64,000 bases of DNA from Faecalicatena orotica. GTDB taxonomy: Bacteria; Bacillota; Clostridia; Lachnospirales; Lachnospiraceae. Positions 7,620 through 17,700 of this stretch are shown piece after piece. The stretch lies in NCBI RefSeq assembly GCF_003149245.1, contig NZ_QGDL01000017.1, forward strand, positions 60,154 to 124,153. Reading direction: 5' to 3'. The position numbers and the translations under genes are program-made. The notes below the pieces were generated by a model, which ran no database searches, was not told the origin of the DNA, and saw only the letters and a program-made list of their open reading frames with translations. Every line of letters starts with the position of its first letter. Position 1 is the stretch's first letter.

Positions 7620-10022
7620 TTATGAATTTGCTCTTAGTGTTTCATCTAACTTGGTAGTCATAATGCTGTAAAGCTCGGTGTTTGTCGGGAATTTGTCCAC
7701 AAACGGCAGAATAACATTGCCATAAAAGAGCAAGCCCTCACCGACACCGCTGCCTGTCACATAAGAGAGCTGATGAGGGGAAATGTTGAGCTGCTTTGCA
7801 AGGATAGCCCTGTCGCCTGCGGCTTGGTTGAGCATATACACAAAGTCGCTGTTTTCAAAGATATTCTCAATTTCACGAGAGGATAAAAGGTCTTTGATGT
7901 TCTGTGTAATGGCTGTGGGAATACCGCCCCATTTACGAAAGCGTTTCCAAATCTCCACCGAATAGGCGGCGGTCTGTTCCTCCTTTAAGAGCAAATGAAA
8001 CTCATCCATGTAATAACGGGTGGAGCGTTTCTCCGCACGATTTATGGTTACTCTGTTCCAAACTTGGTCTTGCACGATAAGCATACCGAGCTTTTTAAGC
8101 TGCTTGCCAAGCTCCTTAATGTCATAGCAGACAATGCGGTTTGTAATATCCACATTTGTCCTGTGGTTGAAAACCGAAAGGCTACCCGTTACATAGATTT
8201 CAAGAGCTGAACGGATATGCTTTGCTTCCTTTTCCTCCTGTCTGCCCAGTGCATCGTAAAGGTCGCCTAAGATTGGCATTTTGACAGGATTGGGGTCTGC
8301 AAGGTACTCTGCATAAACAAGGGTAACACAACGGTCAATAATGGATTTTTCAACGGGGGTCAAGCCCTCCTTGCCACCGACAATTAGCTCACAAAGGGAA
8401 AGGATAAAATCACTCTTTAGGGCAAGGGGGCTATCGTCCTCGCTATAATTGAGGTTGATGTCCATCGGGTTGATGTACTGACTACTCGTGGGCGATATTT
8501 TAATAACCTGTCCTTTGAGCCGTTGCACAAGGGAAAAATATTCTCCCTCGGGGTCGCACACAATGATGTCGTCTGTGGTAATCAGAAACACATTGGTGAT
8601 TTCACGCTTAGCGGCAAAGCTCTTGCCACTGCCGGGCGTACCGAGGATTAGCCCGTTGGGGTTTTTAAGCTGTTTGCGGTCTACCATAATAAGATTGCTT
8701 GAAAGAGCGTTCAGCCCATAGTACAAGGCTTCACCGCCCGACTGGAACAGCTCCTGCGTGGTAAAGGGTACAAAAATAGCAGTGCTTGAGGTGGTTAAGC
8801 TCCGCTGGATGGGTACAAGGCTTTTGCCGAGAGGAAGAGAGGACATAAAGCCCTGTTCCTGCTGATAGTCAAGCCTTATGAGGGTGCAGTTGTGCTTGTT
8901 GGCAATACCGCTTGCTTGCAGCAGGATATTATCCAACTCCTTTTTGCTGTCAGCAGTGTTCAGCACAAGGAATGTCATTAAAAACATTCGCTCGTTGCGG
9001 CTCTGCAAGTCAGCAAGGAGCTTTTTCGCTTCACCGCCGTAGGTAGCAAGGTCAGAGGGGATTATGTCCATATCATAACCGCTGCGGACAGCCTTTTTTT
9101 GCTCCTCAATTTTCATCTTATCCAAATCGGTAATCTTACGCTTAATGGTCTTGATAGCTTTCATCTGGTCTACCGACTGAATGTGCATGGTCACAATGAG
9201 GTTGCTTTCCATTTCTAAAAAGTCCGACAGCACACGGTCATTCAGTTCGGGAGCGAGTATCTGCAAAAAGGACACCGCACCATATTTATCCCCTGTTCTG
9301 AATGTGCCTTTTTCCTTAAACTCAAAAGAGGACGGAGCAATAAAGTCCTTTGTACTAAGCCCCGAGGGGGCAAGCCATTTCCATTCAAAAGCAAAAGGGT
9401 CGTTGCCATTCATTCTAAGAATATTGTGTATGAGCTTTAATCGCTCCTTACCGTCAAGAGAAGAAAGCTGTACCCCAAGCCGTTTAAAGGCATTCCAAAG
9501 GTCGTTCTCAATGCGTTCAAGACGAGGTTTTGCAATTTTGATATTATCTGCTTCGATGCCGAAAGTGAGATACTTTGTTTTTACAAGCCCGTTGTTACCC
9601 CTTGAAAGCTGATTATGCAGCATTTCTGTGTATTCTGTTCGGATACTGTCAAAATCATCTGCTTGTGGAGTGATGAAAATGCTTTTTTCATAGTCCTTTG
9701 CGTTGGCTGTGGTATTAAGGAATGTGAGCTGAAATTTGATAGTGCTGTCAAAGTAGTTGAGGAAGTCGCACCAACTTTCAAAGATGGCGGTCTTGTCCTC
9801 GTTCTGTGCAATCTGATAATTGATGTCACCAAATTGCAGGGTTTTGGTGTAGAGCTTATCGCCTACATGACAAATGCCATCGGGGAAGATGTGGCGGTAA
9901 GGGATACTGTCCTGTGCCGATTTTACTCCTTTTGGCTTATTATTCGCCCTCTGCACCGCTACGGCGATGTTTTGTTTTTCTGCCCGTGTGAGCTTTATGG
10001 GCTTCTTTTCGATTTTTGACAA
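7620..10022 (-). CDS. virB4: VirB4-family conjugation ATPase
   Basis: 800 aa. The ATPase that powers assembly of and transport through the type IV mating channel at the inner face of the membrane. Walker A is GTPGSGKSF near residue 460, Walker B is RYYMDEFHLLL near 660, followed by ITQNIKDLL and a sensor region. The N-terminal half matches VirB4/TraE-like proteins of Gram-positive ICEs. The start is TTG at 10022 with GGGAGGT 8 bases upstream. The first 83 bases overlap the 3' end of prgI in another frame, a known arrangement in this family and a sign of translational coupling. Usual length. Confidence 0.95.
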   Translation of the reverse strand: MSKIEKKPIKLTRAEKQNIAVAVQRANNKPKGVKSAQDSIPYRHIFPDGICHVGDKLYTKTLQFGDINYQIAQNEDKTAIFESWCDFLNYFDSTIKFQLTFLNTTANAKDYEKSIFITPQADDFDSIRTEYTEMLHNQLSRGNNGLVKTKYLTFGIEADNIKIAKPRLERIENDLWNAFKRLGVQLSSLDGKERLKLIHNILRMNGNDPFAFEWKWLAPSGLSTKDFIAPSSFEFKEKGTFRTGDKYGAVSFLQILAPELNDRVLSDFLEMESNLIVTMHIQSVDQMKAIKTIKRKITDLDKMKIEEQKKAVRSGYDMDIIPSDLATYGGEAKKLLADLQSRNERMFLMTFLVLNTADSKKELDNILLQASGIANKHNCTLIRLDYQQEQGFMSSLPLGKSLVPIQRSLTTSSTAIFVPFTTQELFQSGGEALYYGLNALSSNLIMVDRKQLKNPNGLILGTPGSGKSFAAKREITNVFLITTDDIIVCDPEGEYFSLVQRLKGQVIKISPTSSQYINPMDINLNYSEDDSPLALKSDFILSLCELIVGGKEGLTPVEKSIIDRCVTLVYAEYLADPNPVKMPILGDLYDALGRQEEKEAKHIRSALEIYVTGSLSVFNHRTNVDITNRIVCYDIKELGKQLKKLGMLIVQDQVWNRVTINRAEKRSTRYYMDEFHLLLKEEQTAAYSVEIWKRFRKWGGIPTAITQNIKDLLSSREIENIFENSDFVYMLNQAAGDRAILAKQLNISPHQLSYVTGSGVGEGLLFYGNVILPFVDKFPTNTELYSIMTTKLDETLRANS

Positions 10023-10374
10023 TGTTATTTACCTCCCTGTCTAATTGATATTGCCTTTCCAATAACGGATAAAAATTATCCGTCCTGTAAGGTCTTTGTT
10101 TGGGGTTCAGAAAACGCACCGCCACATAGTTTTTGAGTATGACCTCAAGGGGCTGACCGTGCTTTTCGTACATGGCAAGCATAAACAGCGGCAGCATGAG
10201 AAACATCATCACTAGTACCGCAGGGCTGATGCCGATATGGTCCTTGAGAATGAAAAAAGGCGGTAAGCCTACCGCCAGTGCCGCCGAAAAGCAAATGAGC
10301 TGCCGTTTGGTGAGGTTAAGCATTACCTTTATTTTTACATTGCTTAAATCCTTGGGGATTGGTACATAAGCCAT
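9940..10374 (-). CDS. PrgI family (VirB3-like) membrane protein
   Basis: 144 aa. The N-terminal motif YVPIPKDLSNVKIKVMLNLT is diagnostic of PrgI proteins. Two membrane helices lie near residues 27-45 and 50-68, followed by a basic C-terminal tail. PrgI works with VirB4 in the inner-membrane part of the mating channel and is encoded directly before it. The C-terminal 27 codons overlap virB4. A hairpin leader precedes it, and the HNH-type cargo gene separates it from the VirB6-like gene. Start ATG 10374 with AGGAGGAT upstream. Confidence 0.93.
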   Translation of the reverse strand: MAYVPIPKDLSNVKIKVMLNLTKRQLICFSAALAVGLPPFFILKDHIGISPAVLVMMFLMLPLFMLAMYEKHGQPLEVILKNYVAVRFLNPKQRPYRTDNFYPLLERQYQLDREVNNIVKNRKEAHKAHTGRKTKHRRSGAEGE

Positions 10375-10393
10375 AAAATCCTCCTTCTTGGCA

Positions 10394-10422
10394 ACAAAAA
10401 AGCAACCGCTTTTGCGGTTGCT
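10394..10422 (-). terminator. Perfect hairpin terminator after the HNH cargo gene
   Basis: AGCAACCGC (10401-10409) pairs perfectly with GCGGTTGCT (10414-10422), 4-base loop, followed on the minus strand by TTTTTTGTTGCC and the prgI ribosome site. This is a strong intrinsic terminator lying in the prgI leader. Confidence 0.85.
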
Positions 10423-10434
10423 ATGCCATATTTT

Positions 10435-11178
10435 TTATTCAAATACTACTTCACAATATAGAAACTCAAATATCACTAACTTTACTGTTATTTGTCCCTC
10501 GCTGTTGAGATATACTTGATAACGATATTGTTCGTCTTGCACTACATTCCAAAAGGCAAGAGCCATGACCTCTCCAGTTTTTACATTTTGGGCTATGAAA
10601 GGCACGAACACACCTCTCGACCCAACTTCAGGAGCTTTATCCATTTCGGGGATTTCGTTAAAACCCAACATCACTTCATCTGAAATATTGAATGCAAACT
10701 CATACCATATTTTTGCTTTAACATCATCAAAGTTTATATGGTCAAATTCAAAGCCTGCATGGCATCTTGCAAGTTTGAATAGTATACGAAGCATTCTTTC
10801 TTCATCGGGGTTGTAATATACTTTGACATCCTTTTTTTCTATCTGCTCTTTAAGCGTTTTATGCAATTTTTCATCTTTCTCAAGCCTAACAATGGTCTGC
10901 TCTTGTTGATGGTAATCGGCGTATACTTGGCTTCTCAATACATCCAAAAAACATGAGAGATATTTTTCGTCCTCTGAATACCCATTGTTGCACTCAAAAC
11001 AAGCAGGAATGGTTGCCAAATTTTCTGGATAAGGCTCAATTAAAAATGCCTTAGATGGTATATGTTCTCTTGTTGTAGCAACACTACCACAATATATACA
11101 GCCGTTATCTTTAGATTTTTCCCATGAGGTATAGTATCCTGCTCCACTATTACCGCCAAGTCTTTTTCTTTGCTCCAT
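10435..11178 (-). CDS. HNH-endonuclease-like cargo protein, 247 aa
   Basis: Residues 25-75 carry CIYCGS, then TREHIPSKAF, then IPACFECNNGYSEDE. Two CxxC knuckles bracket a central histidine and end in C-N-N, the layout of HNH/treble-clef nucleases. The remaining 170 residues contain a charged helix (near 100-125) and a beta-rich C-terminus that I do not recognise. It sits between the VirB6-like gene and prgI, neighbours that are usually adjacent, with its own TATAAT-like -10 about 20 bases upstream and a perfect terminator downstream. It is AT-rich relative to the transfer genes. Similar single HNH proteins occur among mobile-element defence genes; an anti-phage role here is inference. Confidence 0.75.
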   Translation of the reverse strand: MEQRKRLGGNSGAGYYTSWEKSKDNGCIYCGSVATTREHIPSKAFLIEPYPENLATIPACFECNNGYSEDEKYLSCFLDVLRSQVYADYHQQEQTIVRLEKDEKLHKTLKEQIEKKDVKVYYNPDEERMLRILFKLARCHAGFEFDHINFDDVKAKIWYEFAFNISDEVMLGFNEIPEMDKAPEVGSRGVFVPFIAQNVKTGEVMALAFWNVVQDEQYRYQVYLNSEGQITVKLVIFEFLYCEVVFE

Positions 11179-11243
11179 TTTTCCACCTCTTTTGTTATAT
11201 TATATCATTTAACATAAAAATCATATAGAGCAAATCTGTTAAT

Positions 11244-12107
11244 TTAGTGGGCTGAGAAAATGCTCTTTGCCAATGTTCCTGTCTTAAAAAGGGCAAAGCA
11301 GAGCAGCACCGTGTACATCATGCAAGTCCAAATGGCTCCGATGGGGTCGCCGTCCGTTGCAATAGACTGAATGAGTACCGCATAAATGCCAACGCATACC
11401 ATAATCAAAAAACCTTGAAATGCGAGAGCAAGCAGAGCCTTAATATAGTTTTGCCCCATGTTCCATTCCTTGCTCTGCATGGTGGCAATAGGAATTGCTC
11501 CAAGAGAGGTCATAAGGTAGATTTCAAGCATTCTGCCGTACACGATAATGAAGATACAGACGGTTAATGCCCACATGATTATCCCCATGAGAAAACTTTG
11601 CAGATACAGCCCCAAAAGCGAGCCTATATCCATTTCAAGCAGACTTTCACGCAGAGTTTCCAGTGTGTCAACACCCACGGCGGTATCGGTGAGAATTACC
11701 CCTGCCGCATCGGAAATAACCGATTGTGCCACATCAAATATGCCCATCATTACGGGGAATGTATTTGTGACCAGTACCACAGCAATAAAGGTTTTCATCA
11801 TCCACTTGAAAATGTCCGAGGGTGGGAAGTCGTGTAGATTGTTTCTGTCAATGACCATTTGTATCAGCTCGTAGCACATCACAAAGGTCAAAATTATTCC
11901 GGCAATGGGCATGATAACGGTGTCCGATAAGTTTTGTATCATAGAAAAAACACCGCCATTCCATTGTGACGGTGTTTTTCCCACATCTCCGGCAATTCTT
12001 GCTACTTCCGAGTTGATGTTATCGAACAAGCCTGTTAAGTTACCCATAATGCCGTCAACGAGCAGATTGGTTATCCACTCGTTTATAGCATCAAGGATAA
12101 AATCCAT
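11244..12107 (-). CDS. VirB6/TrbL-like polytopic conjugation protein
   Basis: 287 aa with about six hydrophobic segments, among them VIMPIAGIILTFVMCYELI, TFIAVVLVTNTFPVMMGIF and LYLQSFLMGIIMWALTVCIF. The N-terminus (MDFILDAINEWITNLLVDGI) and the membrane layout fit the VirB6/TrbL-type channel component of Tn1549-like elements, which always follows Maff2. It should lie in the cytoplasmic membrane and contact VirB4 and PrgI. It starts 10 bases after the Maff2 stop, so the two are co-translated. Confidence 0.88.
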   Translation of the reverse strand: MDFILDAINEWITNLLVDGIMGNLTGLFDNINSEVARIAGDVGKTPSQWNGGVFSMIQNLSDTVIMPIAGIILTFVMCYELIQMVIDRNNLHDFPPSDIFKWMMKTFIAVVLVTNTFPVMMGIFDVAQSVISDAAGVILTDTAVGVDTLETLRESLLEMDIGSLLGLYLQSFLMGIIMWALTVCIFIIVYGRMLEIYLMTSLGAIPIATMQSKEWNMGQNYIKALLALAFQGFLIMVCVGIYAVLIQSIATDGDPIGAIWTCMMYTVLLCFALFKTGTLAKSIFSAH

Positions 12108-12117
12108 AAGCTACCCC

Positions 12118-12330
12118 TTAGAACAATCCGCTAAGAAGCGGCACAAGAGTCATGCCAATCAGTGCTACGCCACCGCCTGCCATGAGTTGTTTCATGCCCT
12201 GTGATTTTGCACCAGGGTTGTCATTGCCGTAGCCTTCAAGAAGATTGATAACTCCCCAAATGCCAAGACCTGCTCCAAGTGCGATAACAAGTGTCTGTAA
12301 AACGGTTACTGCTTGATTAAAAAATTCCAT
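12118..12330 (-). CDS. Maff2 family small membrane protein
   Basis: 70 aa with two hydrophobic helices: residues 10-30 (LQTLVIALGAGLGIWGVINL) and 50-68 (GGGVALIGMTLVPLLSGLF), joined by a short polar loop with GYGNDNPGAKSQGMKQL. This is the characteristic Maff2 pattern, found between VirD4 and the VirB6-like gene in CTn-type ICEs. Size and topology resemble VirB2-type pilin subunits, but an equivalent role is only a suggestion. Preceded by two hairpins. Confidence 0.9.
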   Translation of the reverse strand: MEFFNQAVTVLQTLVIALGAGLGIWGVINLLEGYGNDNPGAKSQGMKQLMAGGGVALIGMTLVPLLSGLF

Positions 12331-12378
12331 AGTGTTTATTCTCCTTTTAATTTTATTGTTAAATTTGTTTTTTGGTAA

Positions 12379-12405
12379 TAAAAAAACGCTGTGCTTTAAC
12401 AGCGT
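12379..12405 (-). terminator. Hairpin terminator in the Maff2 leader
   Basis: ACGCTGT (12386-12392) pairs with ACAGCGT (12399-12405), 6-base loop, with seven T on the minus strand. It lies between VirD4 and Maff2, downstream of a second hairpin. Confidence 0.7.
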
Positions 12406-12454
12406 AAAGTACCTACAATTATAGGCAACACCTCCTTTCCTTGTGGTTTGGATA

Positions 12455-12487
12455 TATAAAAAGCACCACCGTAAAACGGCAGTGCTT
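12455..12487 (-). terminator. Hairpin terminator at the virD4 stop codon
   Basis: AAGCACCACCGT pairs with ACGGCAGTGCTT with two mismatches and a 3-base loop, followed on the minus strand by TTTTTATATATCC. The virD4 stop codon lies in the stem. Confidence 0.65.
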
Positions 12488-14276
12488 ATTGCCCATCTGT
12501 GGGCGGTGGGGTTGTTGTTTCTTCCTCGACACCTACATCAAACACCTCATAAACATCATCGGGCTTGAGCCTTAGTTTGGTGGAGAGAAACTTCTCAATG
12601 TCAAAAGAATTTCGCTTATCAAAGTCGGAAAGATACTTGTATTTCGGGTGCTTTGTAATATCGTATTTCTCGCTGAAGAATGGGCGAACACCTCTAAGCT
12701 GTAAGATACACTTACCACCGTCCATAACGGCAAGCTCGTCCATTGACATAAGCTCTTTTCCTGATTTTTGATAGTTGATACCATAGCTTCGTTGGCTACC
12801 TCGGGTGTCGGAGGTATTAAACATATCAATGGTTTCTTTGCCCATAGTTTCAGTTAAGTCCTTGAGGGTGGTTTTCTCTTTACCTCCTAAGAAAATCATG
12901 CTGTCGCAGTTGCCGATTATGGTGTCAGAGTTGTCCTTGTAGAGTGCTTTTAACTGACTTTGTGCCTGCAACACAAGGCAAGCAGAGATTTCACGGCTTC
13001 GGATAGTTGCCATGAGCTTCTCAAGGTTTGGTATCTGCCCTATGTTTGCACATTCATCAATCAAGCACCGTACATGAACAGGCAAGCGACCACCGTACAC
13101 ATCATCGGCTTTGTCGCAAAGTAGGTTGAAAAGCTGTGTGTAGCACATGGATACAAGAAAGTTAAATGTTGCATCGGTGTCGCTGATGATGATAAACAAT
13201 GCCGTTTTCTTATCACCTAAAGTATCAAGCTCCAATTCATCATAGGAGGTCAGCTCTCTGAGCTCCTTAATATCAAAGGGAGCAAGCCTTGCACCACAGG
13301 AAATAAGGATTGATTTTGCTGTCTTGCCGGCAGCTAATTTGTACTTCTTATATTGCCGTACCGCAAAGTGCTGTGGGTCTTTTGCTTCAAGCCTGTCAAA
13401 CATTAAATCCACATTGTTTTTGTATTCTTCATCGTCCTCACGGACTTCACTTGCATTGATGAACTCAATCAGTGTTGTGAAGTTTTGCTCATGCTCGGGG
13501 GCTTCATAGTAGATGTAGGCAATAAGGGCGGTGTAAAGCAAGGTTTCCGCTTTCACCCAAAAATCATCTCCGGCTTTACCCTCGCCCTTGGTGTTGGTAA
13601 TAAGGGTAGTAACGAGTTTCAAAATGTCCTTTTCACTTCTGATATAAGCAAAAGGGTTATAGTGCATGGACTTCTTGAAATTGATGGTGTTTAGGATTTT
13701 TACTTTGTAGCCCTCACGAAGTAGCAGCTTGCCACACTCAATGACAATGCTGCCTTTGGGGTCTGTAACCACATAGGAGCTGTGGCACTGCATAAGGTTA
13801 GGCTTTAGCCAAAACCTTGTTTTACCGCTACCACTACCGCCCACAATCAGCACATTTTTGTTTCGAGCTGTCTTTGGGTCTTTGGGGCGGTTGTTCATGG
13901 TAAGCCGTTCCGTCTGTGTCAGTATCACATTGTTTTGGAAAGCGGGGTCTACATACGGCTCAATATCCTTTGCGTTGCCAAAACGAGCAGAGCCATACTC
14001 CACACCTTTGCGGTACTTCTTAGCGTTTTTACTGCGAACATAAATCACCAGTCGGAGCAGTCCTCCGATGGCAAGCCCTATCAGTAAGTCGGTGGGATAA
14101 AAGGACGGTAAGGGTACTGCAAGAGCCTTGGAAAAGCCCTCACCTAAGTTCAGTATCTTTTGCCCCATATCAGCACCGCTTGTATATCGCCATGCTTCAG
14201 GTAGCTTGGTAAACATCAGCCCCAACAAAAGATAGGGAATGTTAATGATAAGGAGCTTTTTTAGTTTTTTACTCAT
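12486..14276 (-). CDS. virD4: VirD4/TraG-type coupling protein
   Basis: 596 aa. An ATPase that brings the relaxase-DNA complex to the mating channel. Two N-terminal membrane segments (residues 8-25 and about 62-80) are followed by Walker A (IVGGSGSGKTRFW, near 145) and Walker B (VRCLIDECANIGQIPNLEKL, near 405). The motif VLQAQSQLKALY is typical of TraG/VirD4. The acidic, proline-rich C-terminus (EEETTTPPPTDGQ) may be a partner-binding tail. Its ATG overlaps the PcfB stop (ATGA), so the coupling protein and its accessory factor are translated together. Normal length. Confidence 0.95.
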   Translation of the reverse strand: MSKKLKKLLIINIPYLLLGLMFTKLPEAWRYTSGADMGQKILNLGEGFSKALAVPLPSFYPTDLLIGLAIGGLLRLVIYVRSKNAKKYRKGVEYGSARFGNAKDIEPYVDPAFQNNVILTQTERLTMNNRPKDPKTARNKNVLIVGGSGSGKTRFWLKPNLMQCHSSYVVTDPKGSIVIECGKLLLREGYKVKILNTINFKKSMHYNPFAYIRSEKDILKLVTTLITNTKGEGKAGDDFWVKAETLLYTALIAYIYYEAPEHEQNFTTLIEFINASEVREDDEEYKNNVDLMFDRLEAKDPQHFAVRQYKKYKLAAGKTAKSILISCGARLAPFDIKELRELTSYDELELDTLGDKKTALFIIISDTDATFNFLVSMCYTQLFNLLCDKADDVYGGRLPVHVRCLIDECANIGQIPNLEKLMATIRSREISACLVLQAQSQLKALYKDNSDTIIGNCDSMIFLGGKEKTTLKDLTETMGKETIDMFNTSDTRGSQRSYGINYQKSGKELMSMDELAVMDGGKCILQLRGVRPFFSEKYDITKHPKYKYLSDFDKRNSFDIEKFLSTKLRLKPDDVYEVFDVGVEEETTTPPPTDGQ

Positions 14277-14749
14277 AGGCTCTGCTCCTTATCTTTGTGC
14301 TTAACCTTTTGAATAACGGTGTTTTTTGCAAGCTCGGCAAGTTTTCTAAGCTCTGCCAGTACAGAGGGGCGAGCTGCCTTTTTCACCATATCGGCGGTGT
14401 ATTCCTTAAAGGCATTTGTTATAGCATCGGCATCTTTGCCTTTGAAGTAGACCACGTATTTCGGTGGTACTTGGTGCTTGTCTTTCATCACAGCAAAGTC
14501 AACACCATATTTTTTTGCTACACGCTCAAAGTCTTTGATATTTTGGTCGGTAATCTCAATGCTTGTCATGCCGTGTCCTTGCTTTGCAAGCTGTTTTACA
14601 GACTGTTTTCCCTGTGGAATATCGGGGTATTTATCCTTGTCTTTTAAGTAGGCAAGGAGCTTTACAATGGCTTTTTTCAGCTCCCTGCCTGTGAGCTTAC
14701 TTGCACTTATGGCAAGAGCAACCGTTCTGTGTTCCACATCTTCCTGCAT
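14273..14749 (-). CDS. PcfB family (DUF3801) accessory factor of the coupling protein
   Basis: 158 aa. The sequence HRTVALAISASKLTGRELKKA followed by GKQSVKQLAKQGHGMTSIEI is characteristic of PcfB/DUF3801. In the enterococcal pCF10 plasmid PcfB assists relaxosome docking on the coupling protein; the gene always lies just upstream of virD4, as here with a 4-base overlap. The C-terminal third is basic (KVKHKDKEQSL). Ribosome site AAAGGAGGG upstream of ATG 14749. Confidence 0.92.
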   Translation of the reverse strand: MQEDVEHRTVALAISASKLTGRELKKAIVKLLAYLKDKDKYPDIPQGKQSVKQLAKQGHGMTSIEITDQNIKDFERVAKKYGVDFAVMKDKHQVPPKYVVYFKGKDADAITNAFKEYTADMVKKAARPSVLAELRKLAELAKNTVIQKVKHKDKEQSL

Positions 14750-14783
14750 AAAAAATCCCTCCTTTCACGAGATAGTCCCTAGA

Positions 14784-17700
14784 TTATTGGAAGAAATATT
14801 CAACAGAATAAGTGATATTGGACTTGTTGTACATACAATCATGATTGGTGTAGTAGTAAAACTCCAAGCGTGAATATGTTCCCGGTGTCAAGGTTTCATT
14901 AAATGTAATACCGTTATTGGTTGTACCATAGGCTAACTGCTCCCACTGGTTTGTGTGAATGTTATAGCCCCGTACTCTGCCGTAGTCGTTGCCACTGTGT
15001 CCCGAAACTGGCGGTACAGTAAATGTAAACTCACTAATGGTTGCACCGTCAAGTCCATTTTCGTTAATGGTGCTGTCCGGCCCTGTTAAAGTCATGCCAC
15101 CACCACTTGAGCTGTCCGCCACGAAAAAGACGATTGCTGCCCACGGTGACTCTGCCCCTGCTTCATCAACGGCTTTTACTCTTACCAAGTTTCTGCCTAA
15201 GGGATAGGTCTGTGTTTGGGCATCTCTATTTTCCCAAATATAAGTGATTGCATCGCCGTCGGGGTCGGTAGAAGTAGCATTGATGATGATGGCTGTTCCC
15301 GGTGCAACACTATTGCCATTTGGAGAACGGGCGATAACAGGGGTGCTTGGAGCTTGGTTGGTAATGGTAAAGGAAACCATTTGCCACTCTGAGTAAGCTC
15401 CCGCAATGTCCTTGGCTCTTACACGGACTTGATGTGTACCCACGGAATAATAGTCATTTGTCGTTCTGCCGTCCCATTCCAATGTCGTAGCATCGCCGTC
15501 TGCATCGGTGGCTGTGGCATTAAAATCTACACGGAATTTGCCGTCTTGCACTGTCCTTGTTGGAGTGGCTGTGGCTGTTATGGTAGGAGCATGATTGATG
15601 ATTTCAAAGGTTACGCTTTGCCATTGGGAATATGCTCCTGCAATATCCACTGCCCGTACTCGCATTGTGTAAGTACCAACGGAATAGTAATCGCCCTCCA
15701 TTCTGCCGTCCCATTCCAATGTTGTGGCATCGCCGTCTGCATCGGTGGCTGTGGCACTAAAATCTACACGGAATTTACCATTTTGCACTGTCCTTGTTGG
15801 AGTGGCTGTGGCTGTTACAACAGGAGCATGATTGATAATTTCAAAGGTGATAGTTTCCCACTCTGAATAAGCTCCTGCAATGTCCTTGGCTCTTGCTTTT
15901 ACGGTATGATTACCAACAGAGTAGTAGTCACCCTCTGTTCTACCATCCCATTCAAGGGTAATTTCGTCACCGTCGGGGTCAATAGCTGTGGCTTCAATTT
16001 CCACCAAAAACAAACTGTCCTTCACTGTTCGTGTTGGCTTAATATTGATAATAGGTTTGTTCGGTGCAGTGTTGGTTACAGTAATGCTTTGGCTATGGGT
16101 AAATAATCTGCCCTCGCTGTCTATGATGGTTGCAGTTAAAACAAATGTCCCTAAATGCGAAATGGAAATGCTACCACCATCGTTACTGAGGTTGCCATCA
16201 AAAACAATAGCCGTATTATCCTCCGTCATTGCCCAGCCCACAGTGTACAAATCTGTATGCACTGCATTTTCCACAGCAACGGTAAATTCAGTACCGTAGT
16301 GAATGGTGTGGGGCATGGTAAAGCTGTATTCAACAATAGGCATAACTTGAATAGTTTCGCTGTGGGAAAATCTACGGTCAAGATAGTCTGTCATTGTGCC
16401 TGTCAAAACATATTTACCGTGTTCTGTGAAACGCAATTTACCGCCATTTTCATTTAGCTTGCCAGTAGTAACAGTATCAAACGGAACACTTTTGCCGTTC
16501 TTGGTGATTGTCCATTCCACTGGTAACACTTGATAATTTCCGTGTGTCCTAATATCAATCACTGTGTCCGTATAAGCAAGCCTTGGAAGGTCAAAGCCAA
16601 ACATCAAAGCAGGAAATACCTCTATTTTTTCTTTGGACTCAAAGAGGAATACTCGTCCTGTTTTGTCTGTAATTCTTGCGACCAGTTCATACACTCCTGC
16701 ACGTTTGATGGTAATATCTCCGCCGTTGTTGCCTAGTGTGCCGTCCACATAGGTGTTCCAGTCTTGGTATCCGTTTGTGTTGTCAATCAACCATTCGATT
16801 TTCAAGCCCTCTATATTTTCAAGGGTGGTGGTAACGGAAAACTGAGTGTCGGTGTGTACAAATTTGGGTAAGGTATAGGTTACAACAGGGATAGGATACA
16901 CCACAAAATCCTGTTCATAGCTGTAAGTCCTGCCGCCATCATCGGTAAATGAAACAAAGAGCGTATAACTTCCTGCATTTTTGAATGTTATAGAGCCGCC
17001 ATTGTTGTTAAGCGTTCCATCAAAAGCCTGCTCCATGCTAATTTCCTTGCCGTCTTTTTTTAGTGTCCACTTAGCCTTGTTACTTCCAATTTCGGTAAAT
17101 GTGGTATCTACCATAACCAAATTGTCAGTATGGAAGATTTCGGGCAAGTAAAACCCTGCCGAACCCACAGGATACACGGTTATGTCTGCACTGTCCGTAT
17201 ATTTTCGACCTGTTTCATCCACGATGGTTGCCGTTAGCTTATAGACACCTTTTTCTTTGAAACGGATATTCTTTTTGTCTTGCAAAATACCCTCAATATG
17301 TTCATTGACCTTTACATCAACACCGTTTCTTATAAGTGACCAATCTACTTTTAAGTTCTCAGCGTTTTTCGTATAAACATCAAGGGCGATGGCTTTGTCC
17401 GTGTATGCCTTTTGAGGAAGTGAAACATCAACGGACACTTTGGAATGAATGATAATATCCTCTGAAACGGTAATGAATTTACCCATACCATCTACTACGG
17501 TTGCAGCGACGGTGTATTTTCCCTTTGCGTTAAAAAAGACCGTGCCTCCTGTGTTATCAAGCTCACCGTCTATTACTTTGTTTGTATCCACTACTATGCC
17601 ATCTTTGTAAATCGTCCATTTTACTGCACCATTACCAAGGTTTTTGGTGGTTAACTCAATCTCAACTTCTCTGTCGGTATATGAGGTTTGGGGCATTTTA

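Noticed and set aside
12396..12428. Possible 10-codon leader peptide (TTG start, reading M-P-I-I-V-G-T-L-R-C) ending in the Maff2-leader hairpin
   Set aside because: The AGGAGGTG lies directly against the TTG with no spacing, and no other start codon is suitably placed. Kept only as a curiosity.
15429..15866. 145-codon plus-strand frame rich in Cys and repeated motifs
   Set aside because: It is the reverse strand of the tandem repeats of the S-layer protein gene; its regularity comes from the DNA repeats.
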